From: Argentina anserina
Taxonomy: Eukaryota; Streptophyta; Magnoliopsida; Rosales; Rosaceae
Reading direction: 5' to 3'
DNA: 64,000 nucleotides
NCBI RefSeq assembly: GCF_933775445.1
Contig: NC_065878.1
Location: 4,548,001 to 4,612,000, forward strand
This document shows, in pieces, positions 24,057 to 34,400 of this stretch (within the stretch, counting starts at the first letter, position 1; every line of letters starts with the position of its first letter). The translations under genes were made by a program, and so were the position numbers. The notes beneath the pieces are model-generated. The model made no database searches. It saw only the letters and a program-made list of their open reading frames with translations, and was not told the origin of the DNA.

Positions 24057-25861
24057 GCACATGAGATCATATCTGAAGACGACGTTGAACCTCATTCTGT
24101 AGCTGACTGCGAATGCAGAGCAGATTGGCCGAAGTGGAAGGAATCAATCCAGGCAGAACTTGACTCATTAGCGAAGAGAGAAGTCTTCATAAAGGTTGAA
24201 TTGACTCCAAGAGATGTCAAACTTGTTGGACATAAATGGATCTTCGTTCGTAAGCGTAATGAGATGAACGAGATCGTGCGTTATAAGGCAAGACTCGTGG
24301 CACAAAGATTCTCACAACGACCTGGCATTGACTATGAAGAGACTTATTCTCCTGTTATGGACATCATTACCTTCTGATACCTCATTAGTTTGGTAGTGTC
24401 CAAAAGACTAAACATCCAGCTTATGGATGTGGTCACAACTTATCTCTATGAGGATCTTGACGCAGAGATATACATGAAAGCTCTTGATAAACTACTTTTA
24501 TCTCCATCAAGTGCCTCTAGACCATAGAGTACTCATGCAATCATATTACGTCGTTCGTTGTACAAGTTGAAGCAATCTGAAATAATGTGGTACAATCGGT
24601 TGCACAAGTACTTGAAAGAGAGAGGTTATAAGAATGATGAATTATGCCCATGCGTGTTCATACAAAAACAAATTCTGGATTCGTCATTGTTGTTGTTTAC
24701 GTTGATGGCATGAACATAATTGGTACTCTTGATGAGATTGAAGAGACTGTGTCTCATTTAAAGTCGGAATTTGAGATGAAGGACCTAGGGAGGACGAAAT
24801 TTTGTCTCGGCCTTGAGCTTGTGCATAGGGTCGATGGCATCTTAGTCTACTAGTAGAACTACACACAGAAGATGCTTCGACATTTCAATATGGATCTATC
24901 CAGTCCATTGTCTACTCCGATGGTCGTTCGAAGTCTAGATATCAAGAAGGATCCATTTCGTCCTAAAGAGGATGATGATGAAGTTCTTGGTCCTGAAGTT
25001 CCATACCTTAGTGCAATTGGGGCACTATTGTATCTTGCTCAATGCACTAGACCGGACATATCTTTCGCAGTGAACTTATTAGCTAGATTTAGCTCCGCGC
25101 CTACGTTACGTCATTGGAATGGTATCAAGCATTTGTTTCGATACTTGAAAGGTTTCCTTAACATGGGATTGTTCTATCCTTACAATAGAGAAAACATCAT
25201 GGATGTTCCACCTCACACCAGCGCCGCAGGCAGCCCCGACAGCACCACCGTACGCGGAAGAGCCGTCGTAGGCAGCCACGGTGTGGCGGCAGACAACGGT
25301 ATCGAGAGCAGGGTTCGGTCCCGACTTGCTCCTTCCCCCAATGCAAAGACTCCAAACAACTTGTTAGTTGGTTATGCTGACGCGGGGTACCTCTCTGACA
25401 CTCACAAGACTCGTTCTCAAACTGGTTATGTGTTTACCATTGGGAATACGATAATATCTTGGAGATCCACGAAGCAATCTCTTGTTGCTACTTCTTCGAA
25501 TCACGCGGAGATCATTGCTCTCCATGAAGCAGTTAAAGAATGTATTTGGCTACAGTCACTCGTTCGTCATATTTGTGATTCTTGTGGATTAGTCTCTACA
25601 ACTGATCAACCTACGTGCATTTATGAAGATAATGTTGCTTGCATAGAGCAGACTAAATTAGGTTTCATCAAGGGAGACAACACCAAGCATATTTCGCCCA
25701 AGTTCTTCTACAACGTTCAACAACAAAAGTTCTTGAATGTTCAGATTAATCAAGTGAGTTCGGAATCCAATGCTGTGGATTTGTTCACTAACTCTTTGCC
25801 TAAATCTACTTTTGTAAAACATGTGAAGAGCATTGGCATGCGTCGTTTATCGAAACTTTAG
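24057..25861 (+). pseudogene. Copia copy 1 pol, C-terminal half: reverse transcriptase and RNase H
   Basis: Resumes at AHEIISEDDVEPHSVADC. Reverse transcriptase landmarks are WPKWKESIQAELDSL, GHKWIFVRKRN, YKARLVAQ, YEETYSPV and SLYKLKQ. The active-site YVDD box reads VVVYVDGMN, so one catalytic Asp is replaced by Gly. In-frame stops occur at about 24376, 24523 and 24851-24856, and a shift lies near 24665. From 24872 a 329-codon frame is intact: RFSSAPTLRHWNGIKHLFRY, then GYADAGYLSD, ATSSNHAEIIALHEAVKE and YEDNVACIEQ, the copia RNase H signature. An extra ~50-residue segment rich in Gly, Ser, Ala and Arg (about 25198-25350) separates the two domains. Confidence 0.88.
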
Positions 25862-25920
25862 AGTTTGGTAGACTTCAGGGGGAGTCTACATCACATGTTA
25901 AGATCTTGAACCAAACTTGC

Positions 25921-26356
25921 ATATAATTTGGTGATTGGATTGCTTATTTTATTTGAATTTCTGATATCAATCAACACTTTTTGTACACTCATTGGTTCTA
26001 TTTTCGTGAATGAAAAATGTTAGAGCTAGAATTTGATCTTGCAATGTAGACTAGAATGTCATGACAATTATCAGGCAGTACGTACTAGTTTGAGATTGGC
26101 ATCAGACTTACAAAAGTCATCTGATCTGCCATTTTAGTTATGGTCACAAAACATACTTACTTCAAGGCCTTACTTGGTTTGAATGCCGAATCTTTCTAAT
26201 ATCTCACACTCATAACCTTGCTTATTGCAAAACCAAAGTCTCCCCTTAGGAAATCATATATCGATTATCCATCTTAAGCATTTTCAGATTCAATATAACA
26301 ATTGTACTCTCAAGTTTCTGCAAGCTATTATCAGTCAATCAGTAAAACATTTTAAA
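25921..26356. other. Unassigned sequence after the truncated copia element
   Basis: From about 25900 the sequence no longer resembles the 3' end of copy 2 and has no LTR. It is plain AT-rich DNA with no open frame or repeat structure that I recognise. The junction marks where copy 1 lost its 3' end. Confidence 0.4.
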
Positions 26357-26719
26357 CCAAGTGTTGAGAATATACATCCCACATTGGGAATTTGGACCTA
26401 GCCTGTGAGTTTATAAGAGTTTGGGCCACTTCATCCATTGCCAATCAGTTTTGGATGTGAACCCCATATCACTTTATCATGATATCAGAGCAGGTTACCC
26501 ACATCTACGTTGAAGCCCAAATGACTATACAGACTCAACGTCACCCAAAATGTTATCCACGTGTATGGCTTAAAAATTCGCCACACGTGCGGGCCGTGTT
26601 GAGAAGATACATCCTACATTGGGAATTGGGACCTAGCCTGTGGGTTTATAAGGGTTTGGGTCACTTCATCCATTGCCAATTGGTTTTGGATGTGAACCCC
26701 AGCTCATTTTATCACCAAG
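26357..26719 (+). mobile_element. TRIM (miniature terminal-repeat retrotransposon), complete
   Basis: Two direct repeats of 118 bp (26362-26479 and 26597-26714) start TGTTGAGAA and end TTTATCA. They flank only 117 bp of internal sequence, for a 353-bp element. The internal part opens tgatatcagagcagg, a near-match to the tRNA-iMet primer site (tggtatcagagc). The 5-bp repeat ccaag is found at 26357-26361 and again at 26715-26719. By eye the two LTRs differ at about 11 of 118 positions, so the insertion is not recent. No coding capacity. The purine tract before the second LTR is weak. Confidence 0.92.
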
Positions 26720-26994
26720 ATACAAAGTGTATGAATAATCTCATTGTTGTTACAGTATATAGTTTCATGACCAAATTGATACCAAAAAGTCTTCTTTAAT
26801 CAACCTGAAAGATAAGGCACATCATCTGTACAATATATATTCTCACATTGCTTGTACAAAGTTGAAAACTAAGATACGAAGACGTACCATTTGTTGGGAA
26901 ATATTGTAGCATAAGCAGCTCAATTTATATATAATTTTCGACAAAAATAAAGAAAACATCTAAGCATGAACATAAAACCAAAATCCCTTAGAAG

Positions 26995-28480
26995 AAACAA
27001 CGAAATCATGCTATGCCTGCTAAACAGGGTATGGCCTTGATTATGGCATCTTTTTGCTTTCAATCTTGCTATGCTTGCTAAACAGGGTTCGAAGATTCTC
27101 CAGAAACCAGATGCTTTGCCGAATCGTCTTCTAAAGGCCATTTATTTTCTTGATGATAGCTTTTGGGAGGCTGAGCTGGGTACCACTCCTTCTTATGCAT
27201 GTCACAGTATTATTGCGGGGAGAGATATTATACGGCAAGGAATACATAGACAGATTGGTGATGATTTCTCTACTAGTATATGGGATGACACTTGGTTGGA
27301 GGGAGTGGATTTGGCTCCGTATAGGAATCCTAGAGTTCAGAGGGTTTCTGATTTGTTCTCCCAACCTGGTATGTGGAATCATTGCTCTTCCTATTAGTGT
27401 TCGATTTCATACTGATCGTTGGATTTGGGGTGTTGATAGGAAACGTTAGTTTACAATTAAACCAGCTTATCAGTTGGCTCGTCGTAGGGTCCTGGAGGAA
27501 CCTGCTTCTCCTAATCCGAGTTCTTTGTTATAGAACAAAATCTAGAAGGCTTATGTTCCAGAGAAAGTGAAGATATGTGTGTGGAAGGCGACTTCTAATA
27601 TTCTCCCCACTAGAAGTAGGCTCAGTGAAAGAGGTATTGATATTGATACCCGGTGCCCATTCTATGATGAGGAAGTTGAATCTCTGATTCATGCACTTAG
27701 AGATTGTAGTCATATTGTTTCTTGTTTACAAGAGGCGCATATTGTGGCTCTTGGTCAGGAGGCACATGTGTATGATTGGTTAGTAAATTGTCAGGCTACT
27801 AATCCACAGGGATTTCCTCTCTTATTGATGAGCCTATGGGCTATATGGAGTAACATGAATTCACAAGTTTGGGATGGTGATGCTAAAGCTACTTTCATGT
27901 TGAAGCCTTCGATTATTGGTTGATGGAATGAATATAGACAGATACATGTAGCACAAAGAAATAATGGGGCTCGGGTTTGCCCTCCTTGGTCTCCCCCTCA
28001 GGTTAGGTTGATAAAGTTGAACGTTGATGCATCGTTCCACCTTGTCGATGGTACTTCTGGATTGGGAGGGGTATTTCGTGATCATACGGGCCATTTGGGA
28101 GTTTTTACTTCCTATTGGGATCATTCTCAGTCACCATTGCATGCTAAGCTGCTTGCTGTCATGGAGGGGTTGAAGGTCGCCAGGCAATTTTCCCTTACTC
28201 CTTTGACTATTGAGTCTGATTGTGAGGTGTTGGTAGATGCAGTTCAGAAAGGTACGTTAGATCACTTAGATTTTAGTTTTCTTATTGAGGATCCTCGTTA
28301 GAGTATAGGCTTAGCTAATGGAGCGTGTTTGTCTCATGTTAGACGTTCAGCTAATATTATAGCTCATTCATTAGTTTTTTCTAATGTACTCCCTCTGGCT
28401 GTGGAGGCGATAATAAACTCTGAGTGTTATGATCTTTGATCAATGAAGTAAATTCATTCCCCTAAAAACAACGAAATCAT
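26995..28480 (+). mobile_element. 5'-truncated LINE with 15-bp TSD
   Basis: The repeat aaacaacgaaatcat lies at 26995-27009 and 28466-28480. The enclosed 1456 bp reads as the 3' part of an L1-type ORF2 on the plus strand and stops in a short A-rich end. Near the 5' junction gctatgcctgctaaacaggg is partly duplicated 58 bp downstream (gctatgcttgctaaacaggg), either a small tandem duplication or a template-jump scar of integration. Confidence 0.9.
27062..28440 (+). pseudogene. LINE ORF2 remnant: reverse transcriptase end, zf-RVT, RNase H
   Basis: The piece starts at the post-catalytic RT motif (LAMLAKQGSKILQKPDAL, then FWEAELGTTPSYACHSIIAGRDII and SIWDDTWLEG). After a frameshift near 27380, the zinc-binding region is seen (KVKICVWKATSNILPTRSRLSERGI, CPFYDEEVESLIHALRDC). 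RNase H follows: IKLNVDASF, LHAKLLAVMEGLKVA, IESDCEVLVDAV and, after a stop at 28301, VRRSANIIAHSL. Stops and shifts make it non-functional. Confidence 0.85.
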
Positions 28481-28599
28481 AAATTAAACAAACATGAACA
28501 ATAATAATCAGAAAGTCATCTTCATCTACTTACAACTTGTTATTAGAACTATCAAAATTTCATGATAGTGAATTCAATTCACTTATTTTGCTTGTCCCA

Positions 28600-28876
28600 A
28601 AAACCAAGGACTAAAATATCCATAATTTTCTCCATTTTCGGCATATGGATATATATGTTACATACCAATATTTTTTCGATGGAAATTTTCGAAATTTTCC
28701 GATATTTCCTGATATATCTGGAAACTTTCGAAATTTCCCGATATTTTCATAATATCACCACGTGTCAGGCCAACTTCAAATAAAATAAAATATCACTGGT
28801 CAAGAGAATCGAACCTCTGATTCATCCTTTTGTAAGCACAAAATTATAATCAACTCTACTACACCAACTTATCGTT
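28600..28876 (-). mobile_element. Possible tRNA-derived SINE (second, no TSD found)
   Basis: On the minus strand, from about 28872, TTGGTGTAGTAGAG fits an RNA polymerase III A box. GAGGTTCGATTCTC about 60 nt further on fits a B box. The downstream body is AT-rich with repeated gaaattttcg/gatatttcc words. I could not find a convincing target-site duplication or tail, so borders are approximate. Confidence 0.4.
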
Positions 28877-29268
28877 ATATATGGCTCTTTTTATTATATA
28901 TTGCATTTCATGTCTCAAAATTCACCTAAAGTTGAAATAAAACCAAACTAGTTGTTAATGGGGAATTGAACCCTTTTGGTCTAGGAGGAAGCAATAATGA
29001 AATTTACTGTTATAGGGAAAATTCAACATGTCTTATCCACCATATTTATTCTCTAATGAGATGCAATCAAGTAAAAACATATGAACACAATCTAATGCAC
29101 AATCTTCATAAAGTTATGGTTATGGTCCAAGTCGAGAGATGCTTGATCCGAATGAGAACTACTAGCACCACAACCCACAGTCAATCACCCACAACCCCTA
29201 TGGTTGGCATATAAGTCAGTATATGCAAAATTATAAAGGGACAATATCATTTAATGACTATTCTTCAC

Positions 29269-29702
29269 AATATACTCAAGGTTTTTTTTTCCAGTTCCCA
29301 AACATTTTCCTATGTGGGGCCCGAAGGCAAACCCAGCGGAGGACAACCCCTCAATGCTCCACGGTGGTACACCGTTGCATACCGAAGTGGAGGGGCCAGT
29401 CTAGAATCCGGGCATCAGGGTATCCCCACTGCCGAAGGTAATACCTCCGGCGTGGGACTAATCCCTGACGCGGCTCATGTGAAATGGTTCCAACCCGAAA
29501 TTTCATCGGGTGACCTGGCCACAATAATGTCCTCAATGCCCAACTCAGACCCATATTGTGACCCAATTAGAAACAAAGAGGTGTGTAATGCCTCCGCCAA
29601 CGATCGAACCCCTGACCAATGCCACATTTAAGCCCTAGTCAAAGAGTTGCCGCGGTCAGAAACCACTATACCACACTCCGTGGTTAATATACTCAAGGTT
29701 TT
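29269..29702 (-). mobile_element. tRNA-derived SINE with 17-bp TSD
   Basis: The direct repeat aatatactcaaggtttt occurs at 29269-29285 and 29686-29702. The 400-bp body is in minus orientation: its A tail appears as extra T's after the left repeat. Its 5' end at 29685 has an A box (TGGTATAGTGG) and, about 65 nt later, a B-box-like GGTTCGATCGT. The body is GC-rich compared with its surroundings. The plus-strand open frame 29254-29631 is an accident of this composition. Confidence 0.82.
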
Positions 29703-29985
29703 ACTTAAGGAAATGATGAAGATAGTGAAAATTTTATACCTTATAGATCCTTTATGTGGTTCTAAATCACTCATGCAATTTTCATATTTAATGTATCATA
29801 TGTAAATAAGGCGTGATGACATAGCCTCTTTTTGGGTATATATATACATATATATTTTTTATTTAAATTTTTAATAATATTCGACGATTATTTCATCTCA
29901 AATTATTATAACTAACTATAAACTAATAGTTATAGAATAATCTCTTATGACATATAGTATATAATTGATCAAATAAATATTTCTT
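29703..29985. other. Short AT-rich gap between SINE and copia copy 2
   Basis: No open frame or repeat is recognised. It ends with ttctt (29981-29985), the left target-site duplication of copia copy 2. Confidence 0.5.
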
Positions 29986-30169
29986 TGTTCCAGGAGAATT
30001 ACTATTCTACCCTTATGTGTGTCTTAGCCTAATAGGTTTCCTGTTAGGAGATAGATTAGCATCTCCGTAATAGATTAGGACTCCGAATCCTACGGGATTG
30101 TGGTTTTGTAATGCCTATATATAGGCCCCCATATCATTCAATAATACACAATTATTTCATCTTAAAACA
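29986..30169 (+). repeat. 5' LTR of copia copy 2
   Basis: 184 bp, from TGTTCCAGG to AAAACA. Contains gcctatatatagg as the likely TATA region and cattcaataatac near the RNA end. Confidence 0.93.
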
Positions 30170-30190
30170 CGTTATCAGCACGTTGCTCTA
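30170..30190 (+). promoter_or_regulatory. Primer-binding site of copia copy 2, anticodon-arm type
   Basis: Directly after the LTR, cgttatcagcacgttgctct does not match the usual 3' end of tRNA-iMet. It is nearly complementary to the anticodon arm of plant tRNA-Ile(AAU) as I remember that tRNA (complement cgttattagcacgacgctc). The one core difference, C for T, lies opposite wobble position 34, which is inosine in that tRNA. Confidence 0.5.
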
Positions 30191-30288
30191 AAACCCTGAA
30201 CTTTTAGAGCCCTAGAATTTTTTTCTCTTCTCCACCGCCGGCCGCCGTCATCTCCGGCCTCCGGCATCTCCTCGTCGGCGCAGCCCCT

Positions 30289-30514
30289 GCATGCTGCCCC
30301 CGCAGCCCCGCGCGCAGCCCCTGCATGCTGCCCCTGCAGACCCTGCATGCTGCCCCCGCAGCCCCGCGCGCAGCCCGTGCATGCTGCCCCCGCAGCCCCG
30401 CGCGCAGCCCGTGCATGCTGCCCCCGCAGCCCCGCGCGCAGCCCGTGCATGCTGCCCCCGCAGCCCCGCGCGCAGCCCCTGCATGCTACCCCCGCAGCCC
30501 CGCACGCTTCCCTG
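30289..30514 (+). repeat. 34-bp GC-rich minisatellite in the leader of copia copy 2
   Basis: Seven unit starts (gcatgctgccc) occur at 30289, 30323, 30345, 30379, 30413, 30447 and 30481. Spacing is 34 bp except for one 22-bp short unit. The unit contains cccgcagccccgcgcgcag. Copy 1 has the same leader context (cgccggccgcc, ctccggc) without the expansion. Long open frames on both strands here are by-products of the repeat. Confidence 0.93.
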
Positions 30515-31449
30515 CCCTGCAGCCCCCGCAACGCATCCCTACACGCACGCACGCAGCCCCGCATGCAGCCCCTGCGACCCCCCCTGCTGCCCCTGCGACC
30601 CCCCTGCACCCAGCCTCCGCAGCCACGCAGGGTATCCTCCGCATTCGCTCCGCAAAAAACATCTTTTTGCCCCGAAAAACCCCGCATCAGAGGATTCAAA
30701 ATTGCTCCTCCCGCATATATACGCAATGAACGCGAACTGCACAAGCAAACTCTTCGCTCAAGAGAAGCTACTCCCGTCTTCTCTACCATTTTGGGCCTTT
30801 AAACTATTTCTCTTTTTTCCTTTTTATTTTCCTATTGCTTATTAAATCGTTTATTTGCACGTTTTCGTTTTCTAACTATGTTTCACGTGCTTACATAGGA
30901 AAAGTGATCACTCGTCGTACTATGGTGATGACATTCATGCCGAGATGGATGATACTTTTGTCATCTACATACGATTTTGATCGTACCCTCCCAAGATTTT
31001 ATGTCATCGGACGAAGATCGAAAAGGAATTCAACAAGCAACTTCATGCATGACGATCGATTTGCAGAGCAATTTACTTATATGCGGTCTATTTGGCAGAC
31101 CAACAAGTATGTTTTTCTTAAAGTTGCTGCTTTTGAAGATATATATATAAATTATCGGGGGCTATTAGCCTTTTTTTCATGTCTTCTTTTTCCGGCCTTT
31201 CTTATAATGCCGATGAGACCAAAGAAGGATATGATTCCCCTCTTGGTCGACGTTTTTCGTGTGACGGTCCTGGGGGAGTCACGTTATTATTTAAAAAGGA
31301 AGATATCGATTTCGTGTGGTCGCTTGAGTGCACCGCTGTTTTGGGTGCGATCATGAGAATCGCCGATATGCATCGATTATTTTGTGACCATATACATCAC
31401 AACCCTTCTAATTCCGGTTACATACTTGAATAGTTTCGATTATTCGAAA

Positions 31450-34400
31450 CCTATACAACCCTCGTTTCTTATGGATGCGTCGCCATCGCGACTGTTATTT
31501 GAATGTTTGAGTTTTCTTAAACTCATGTCTATAAACGATAATCTCAAGGTCTACGTACTCATTTATTTGAGTTGATTCATTACTCTGATGCAGCACTATT
31601 TGCTGACAAAAAGATCCCAAAAATAACGAATTCTATGGGACACACTTAAAAGTGATTTAATGAACGTCTATGACGTTGTATTATCAGAGTTGACCTTGAT
31701 GCATACTCCACATCAAAGAAACGCATGCCATTTTTGGCACATGTATCTATTTTTTGAGGAAATTTTGGAGATGGAAACGTAACATTCTTCCATTCTCAAG
31801 TAAGCACATTTTTGAGCCTCAGGCTAAGGCTCCGCCCAATCCGATATGCAAAATTTTGTTGCTACAGACTTTTGATTAGTCAATCTATTTTGACTATGTC
31901 TTCTGCTTACTATTTTTCAAGTATGACGTTGGCATTGCCATGATTATTGCTCGACTTTAGCTTAAGTCGTCTATTGGAATTGGAAGCTTGTTTGTGTTGT
32001 ATTAAATATTGGCATATTCTATAAAATTTCTCGTATTTCTTGTTTACAAGATTGACTCGTGAGAATTTTATTTGTCTTGGCTTAGCATGCATGGTCAACG
32101 TTTGCAACTCATGTGGTTTTTAAATTGGCCGCTTTTGGGTTACATGGGACCTCAATAGCACTACATTGTGATTTTGGACTTTGAAATTTGGAAAACAGAC
32201 CTCGGAACGTCAAAATTGACGTCGTTTTTCCCGGTTACTGTTCCAGCGTTTCCGGAACGTTTTTTGACGTTTTACCAACGTATTCGCCGCCTTCCGGCCC
32301 TATTCTGGCGTTTCCGGCACCGCCATCCGGTTCTGGACGGCGTTCCCTGTCGGACCTGAAGTTATGGCCTCCATACCGGCCAGGTCCGGCCACTGCCGGC
32401 CGGATTTCCGGCAATCGGTGCCGCCAGCTTCCGACGAGTTTTTCCGACGTTTTTTTTCCCGTCGTTTCTCGTCATTTTTCCGGCATATCTCAGCAGTTCT
32501 TGCTGCCATGTTTTCCTAGTCCAACATTCACCCGGTTTTGAGTTAATTTGACATGGTTTTCCGGTTAATTTTCCGGTTTTCTCCAAGTCGTTTCATAGCT
32601 CAAATGATTTTATTATTATTGGTGACCACCCGCACCAATTGGATGGTTTTTACCACCCAAATTGTTTGGTATTCAACTGCTCCAATACCATGTTTTTCCA
32701 ACTCTTGAGTTGAAGAATGTAGTTCTATTGCCATGTGATACATTCGATGGGATTGCCATTTGTTTCAATCCCCTCTCTTACAATATCCTACGGCGTATTG
32801 TATAGAGAAGTTTACCGCGTCGTTGACTCTCTTAATCTTCATTTTGAGAATGTCCCGCCGTGAAATCAAGTGTCTTGCTAATTGCGTAACCACCCACACT
32901 GTCTTACGGCACAGGTAGTTGTTTTACGGATCTCGTGCGGAGATTGTGTTCTATATCTTCGTGCATTGCTAAGTTTTAAAGGCCATACATGCCAATGATG
33001 GATTTTCATCTTGATATTTGTGTTAAGAATGGAGAGGAATAAATCTGTCAGATTTCATTGACAGTATATTTTTCAAGCTTCGACAGTAGCTTTGTTAGCC
33101 TGCAGACATCGTTTTGCTTGCCTGCAGCAGTAGCTTTATGTAACTCAAGATTCTTTGAATCATGGGTTCGGTTTTACTGTCTTTTCGGTTTTGACATGAT
33201 CGTTTTTTGGTCATTTTGAACAAGATATGATGATTCGAGTTCTTTGAAATTCACATTATCATCTATTTTTCATGTTCACGAAGCGATTGGAGGACCACCT
33301 CACCCATGCTCCACACGATGAGGCCGAGCCTGCCTATTTCGGCGGCTCCATGGCATTAAGGCCGTTGGTGGCGGCATCCCCTCCTTCACAGGAGCTTGTG
33401 ATGCCTCCCGTGTTTTCTAATGCCTCCATGGTAATCTCTTATGCTCATCGCTCATTTTGCAAAGCATGTTCTTTTGCTAGATTTCAAGGAAGTCCTTATT
33501 TGCTAAGGCTCCAACCGAGAACATTCCATTCTTACAAAGTATTTAAGGTGACATTAGTGAACCCTATCCAACTGAATACGGACATTTTTCAGTATTTTTA
33601 TGGTATAGGTTAAGAGCATCGACGCGTTGGTCACACGTCGCTTTGCTTTCCACAAGAAATGCTGCATTCGCTAAAGTTTTTAGCTATGATCATCATCCTA
33701 AGGGCTCACCACCCTTCCTATCCTCTCAAATCTATTTGATTGGATACCGTTGGAGAGTTCACCTCCACGACTTTGATGATTTCGTTTTGCATATCTACTG
33801 GGATCGTCGTTGAACATATTATTCCTCATGTTCATTCACTGCACGATCTAGCAGAGCTCGGACTTGGTTATGGGTACTAACCTGCCGATTTTTGCATGGA
33901 GATATGTAATGATGTTGCATGCAGCGACACTTATTCGTTTTAGACCCACAACTTGCCAAGCGTTTAGTGCGTACCAGATGGTTACTGGATACGATCCCAA
34001 CGTTCTTTTCCTTAAACGCCTATTTGGTTAAAGTTGTTTATGTGCCTCTATTGTAGTTATCTCAATGGGTCTACTTGAAACGATTAAGTATTCTGGTTGG
34101 TTATGATTTATGAATCACCAACACTTGTCCGCTATTTCCAATCTACAACCGTTGATCTCTATCCTGCGATATTAGCAGACGGTCACTTTGATGAGACATA
34201 CTTCCCGTCATTAGGGGGAGATATGGAATGCTCCCATTCTGGTTTTAACGCCAGGAATTGACGTGGTGTGGCACTATGTCTCATTAAGATCCCGCACTAC
34301 TCAAAGTGAGAAAATGTGCAACGCATTATCGACCTCTAAAAAGTCAAAGATTCGATGCTCAATGACTTTACCGATATTGCGAAAGTGACGAGATCGCACA

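Larger units (their letters stand above)
14692..25920 (+). mobile_element. Ty1/copia retrotransposon copy 1: degraded, lacks 3' LTR, hosts a hAT insertion
   Basis: Order: 185-bp 5' LTR, leader, gag, about 1 kb of noncoding spacer, then protease, integrase, reverse transcriptase and RNase H, which is the copia order. Stop codons and frameshifts occur in every part. A polypurine stretch (cttcagggggag) follows the RNase H stop, but the sequence then departs from the sister copy at 29986-36642 and no 3' LTR is found, so the right end was deleted or replaced. Removing the hAT element (19673-24048 plus one TSD) restores continuity of pol. LTR differences from copy 2 are mostly C-to-T and G-to-A changes, suggesting an older, methylated copy. 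Confidence 0.88.

Noticed and set aside
29254..29631. 125-codon open frame
   Set aside because: It lies inside the SINE on the opposite strand and has no domain.
30175..30845. Long open frames on both strands (up to 204 codons, Gly/Ala/Cys/Arg or Pro/Ala rich)
   Set aside because: They are by-products of the 34-bp GC-rich repeat in the copia leader, have no domain and coexist on both strands.
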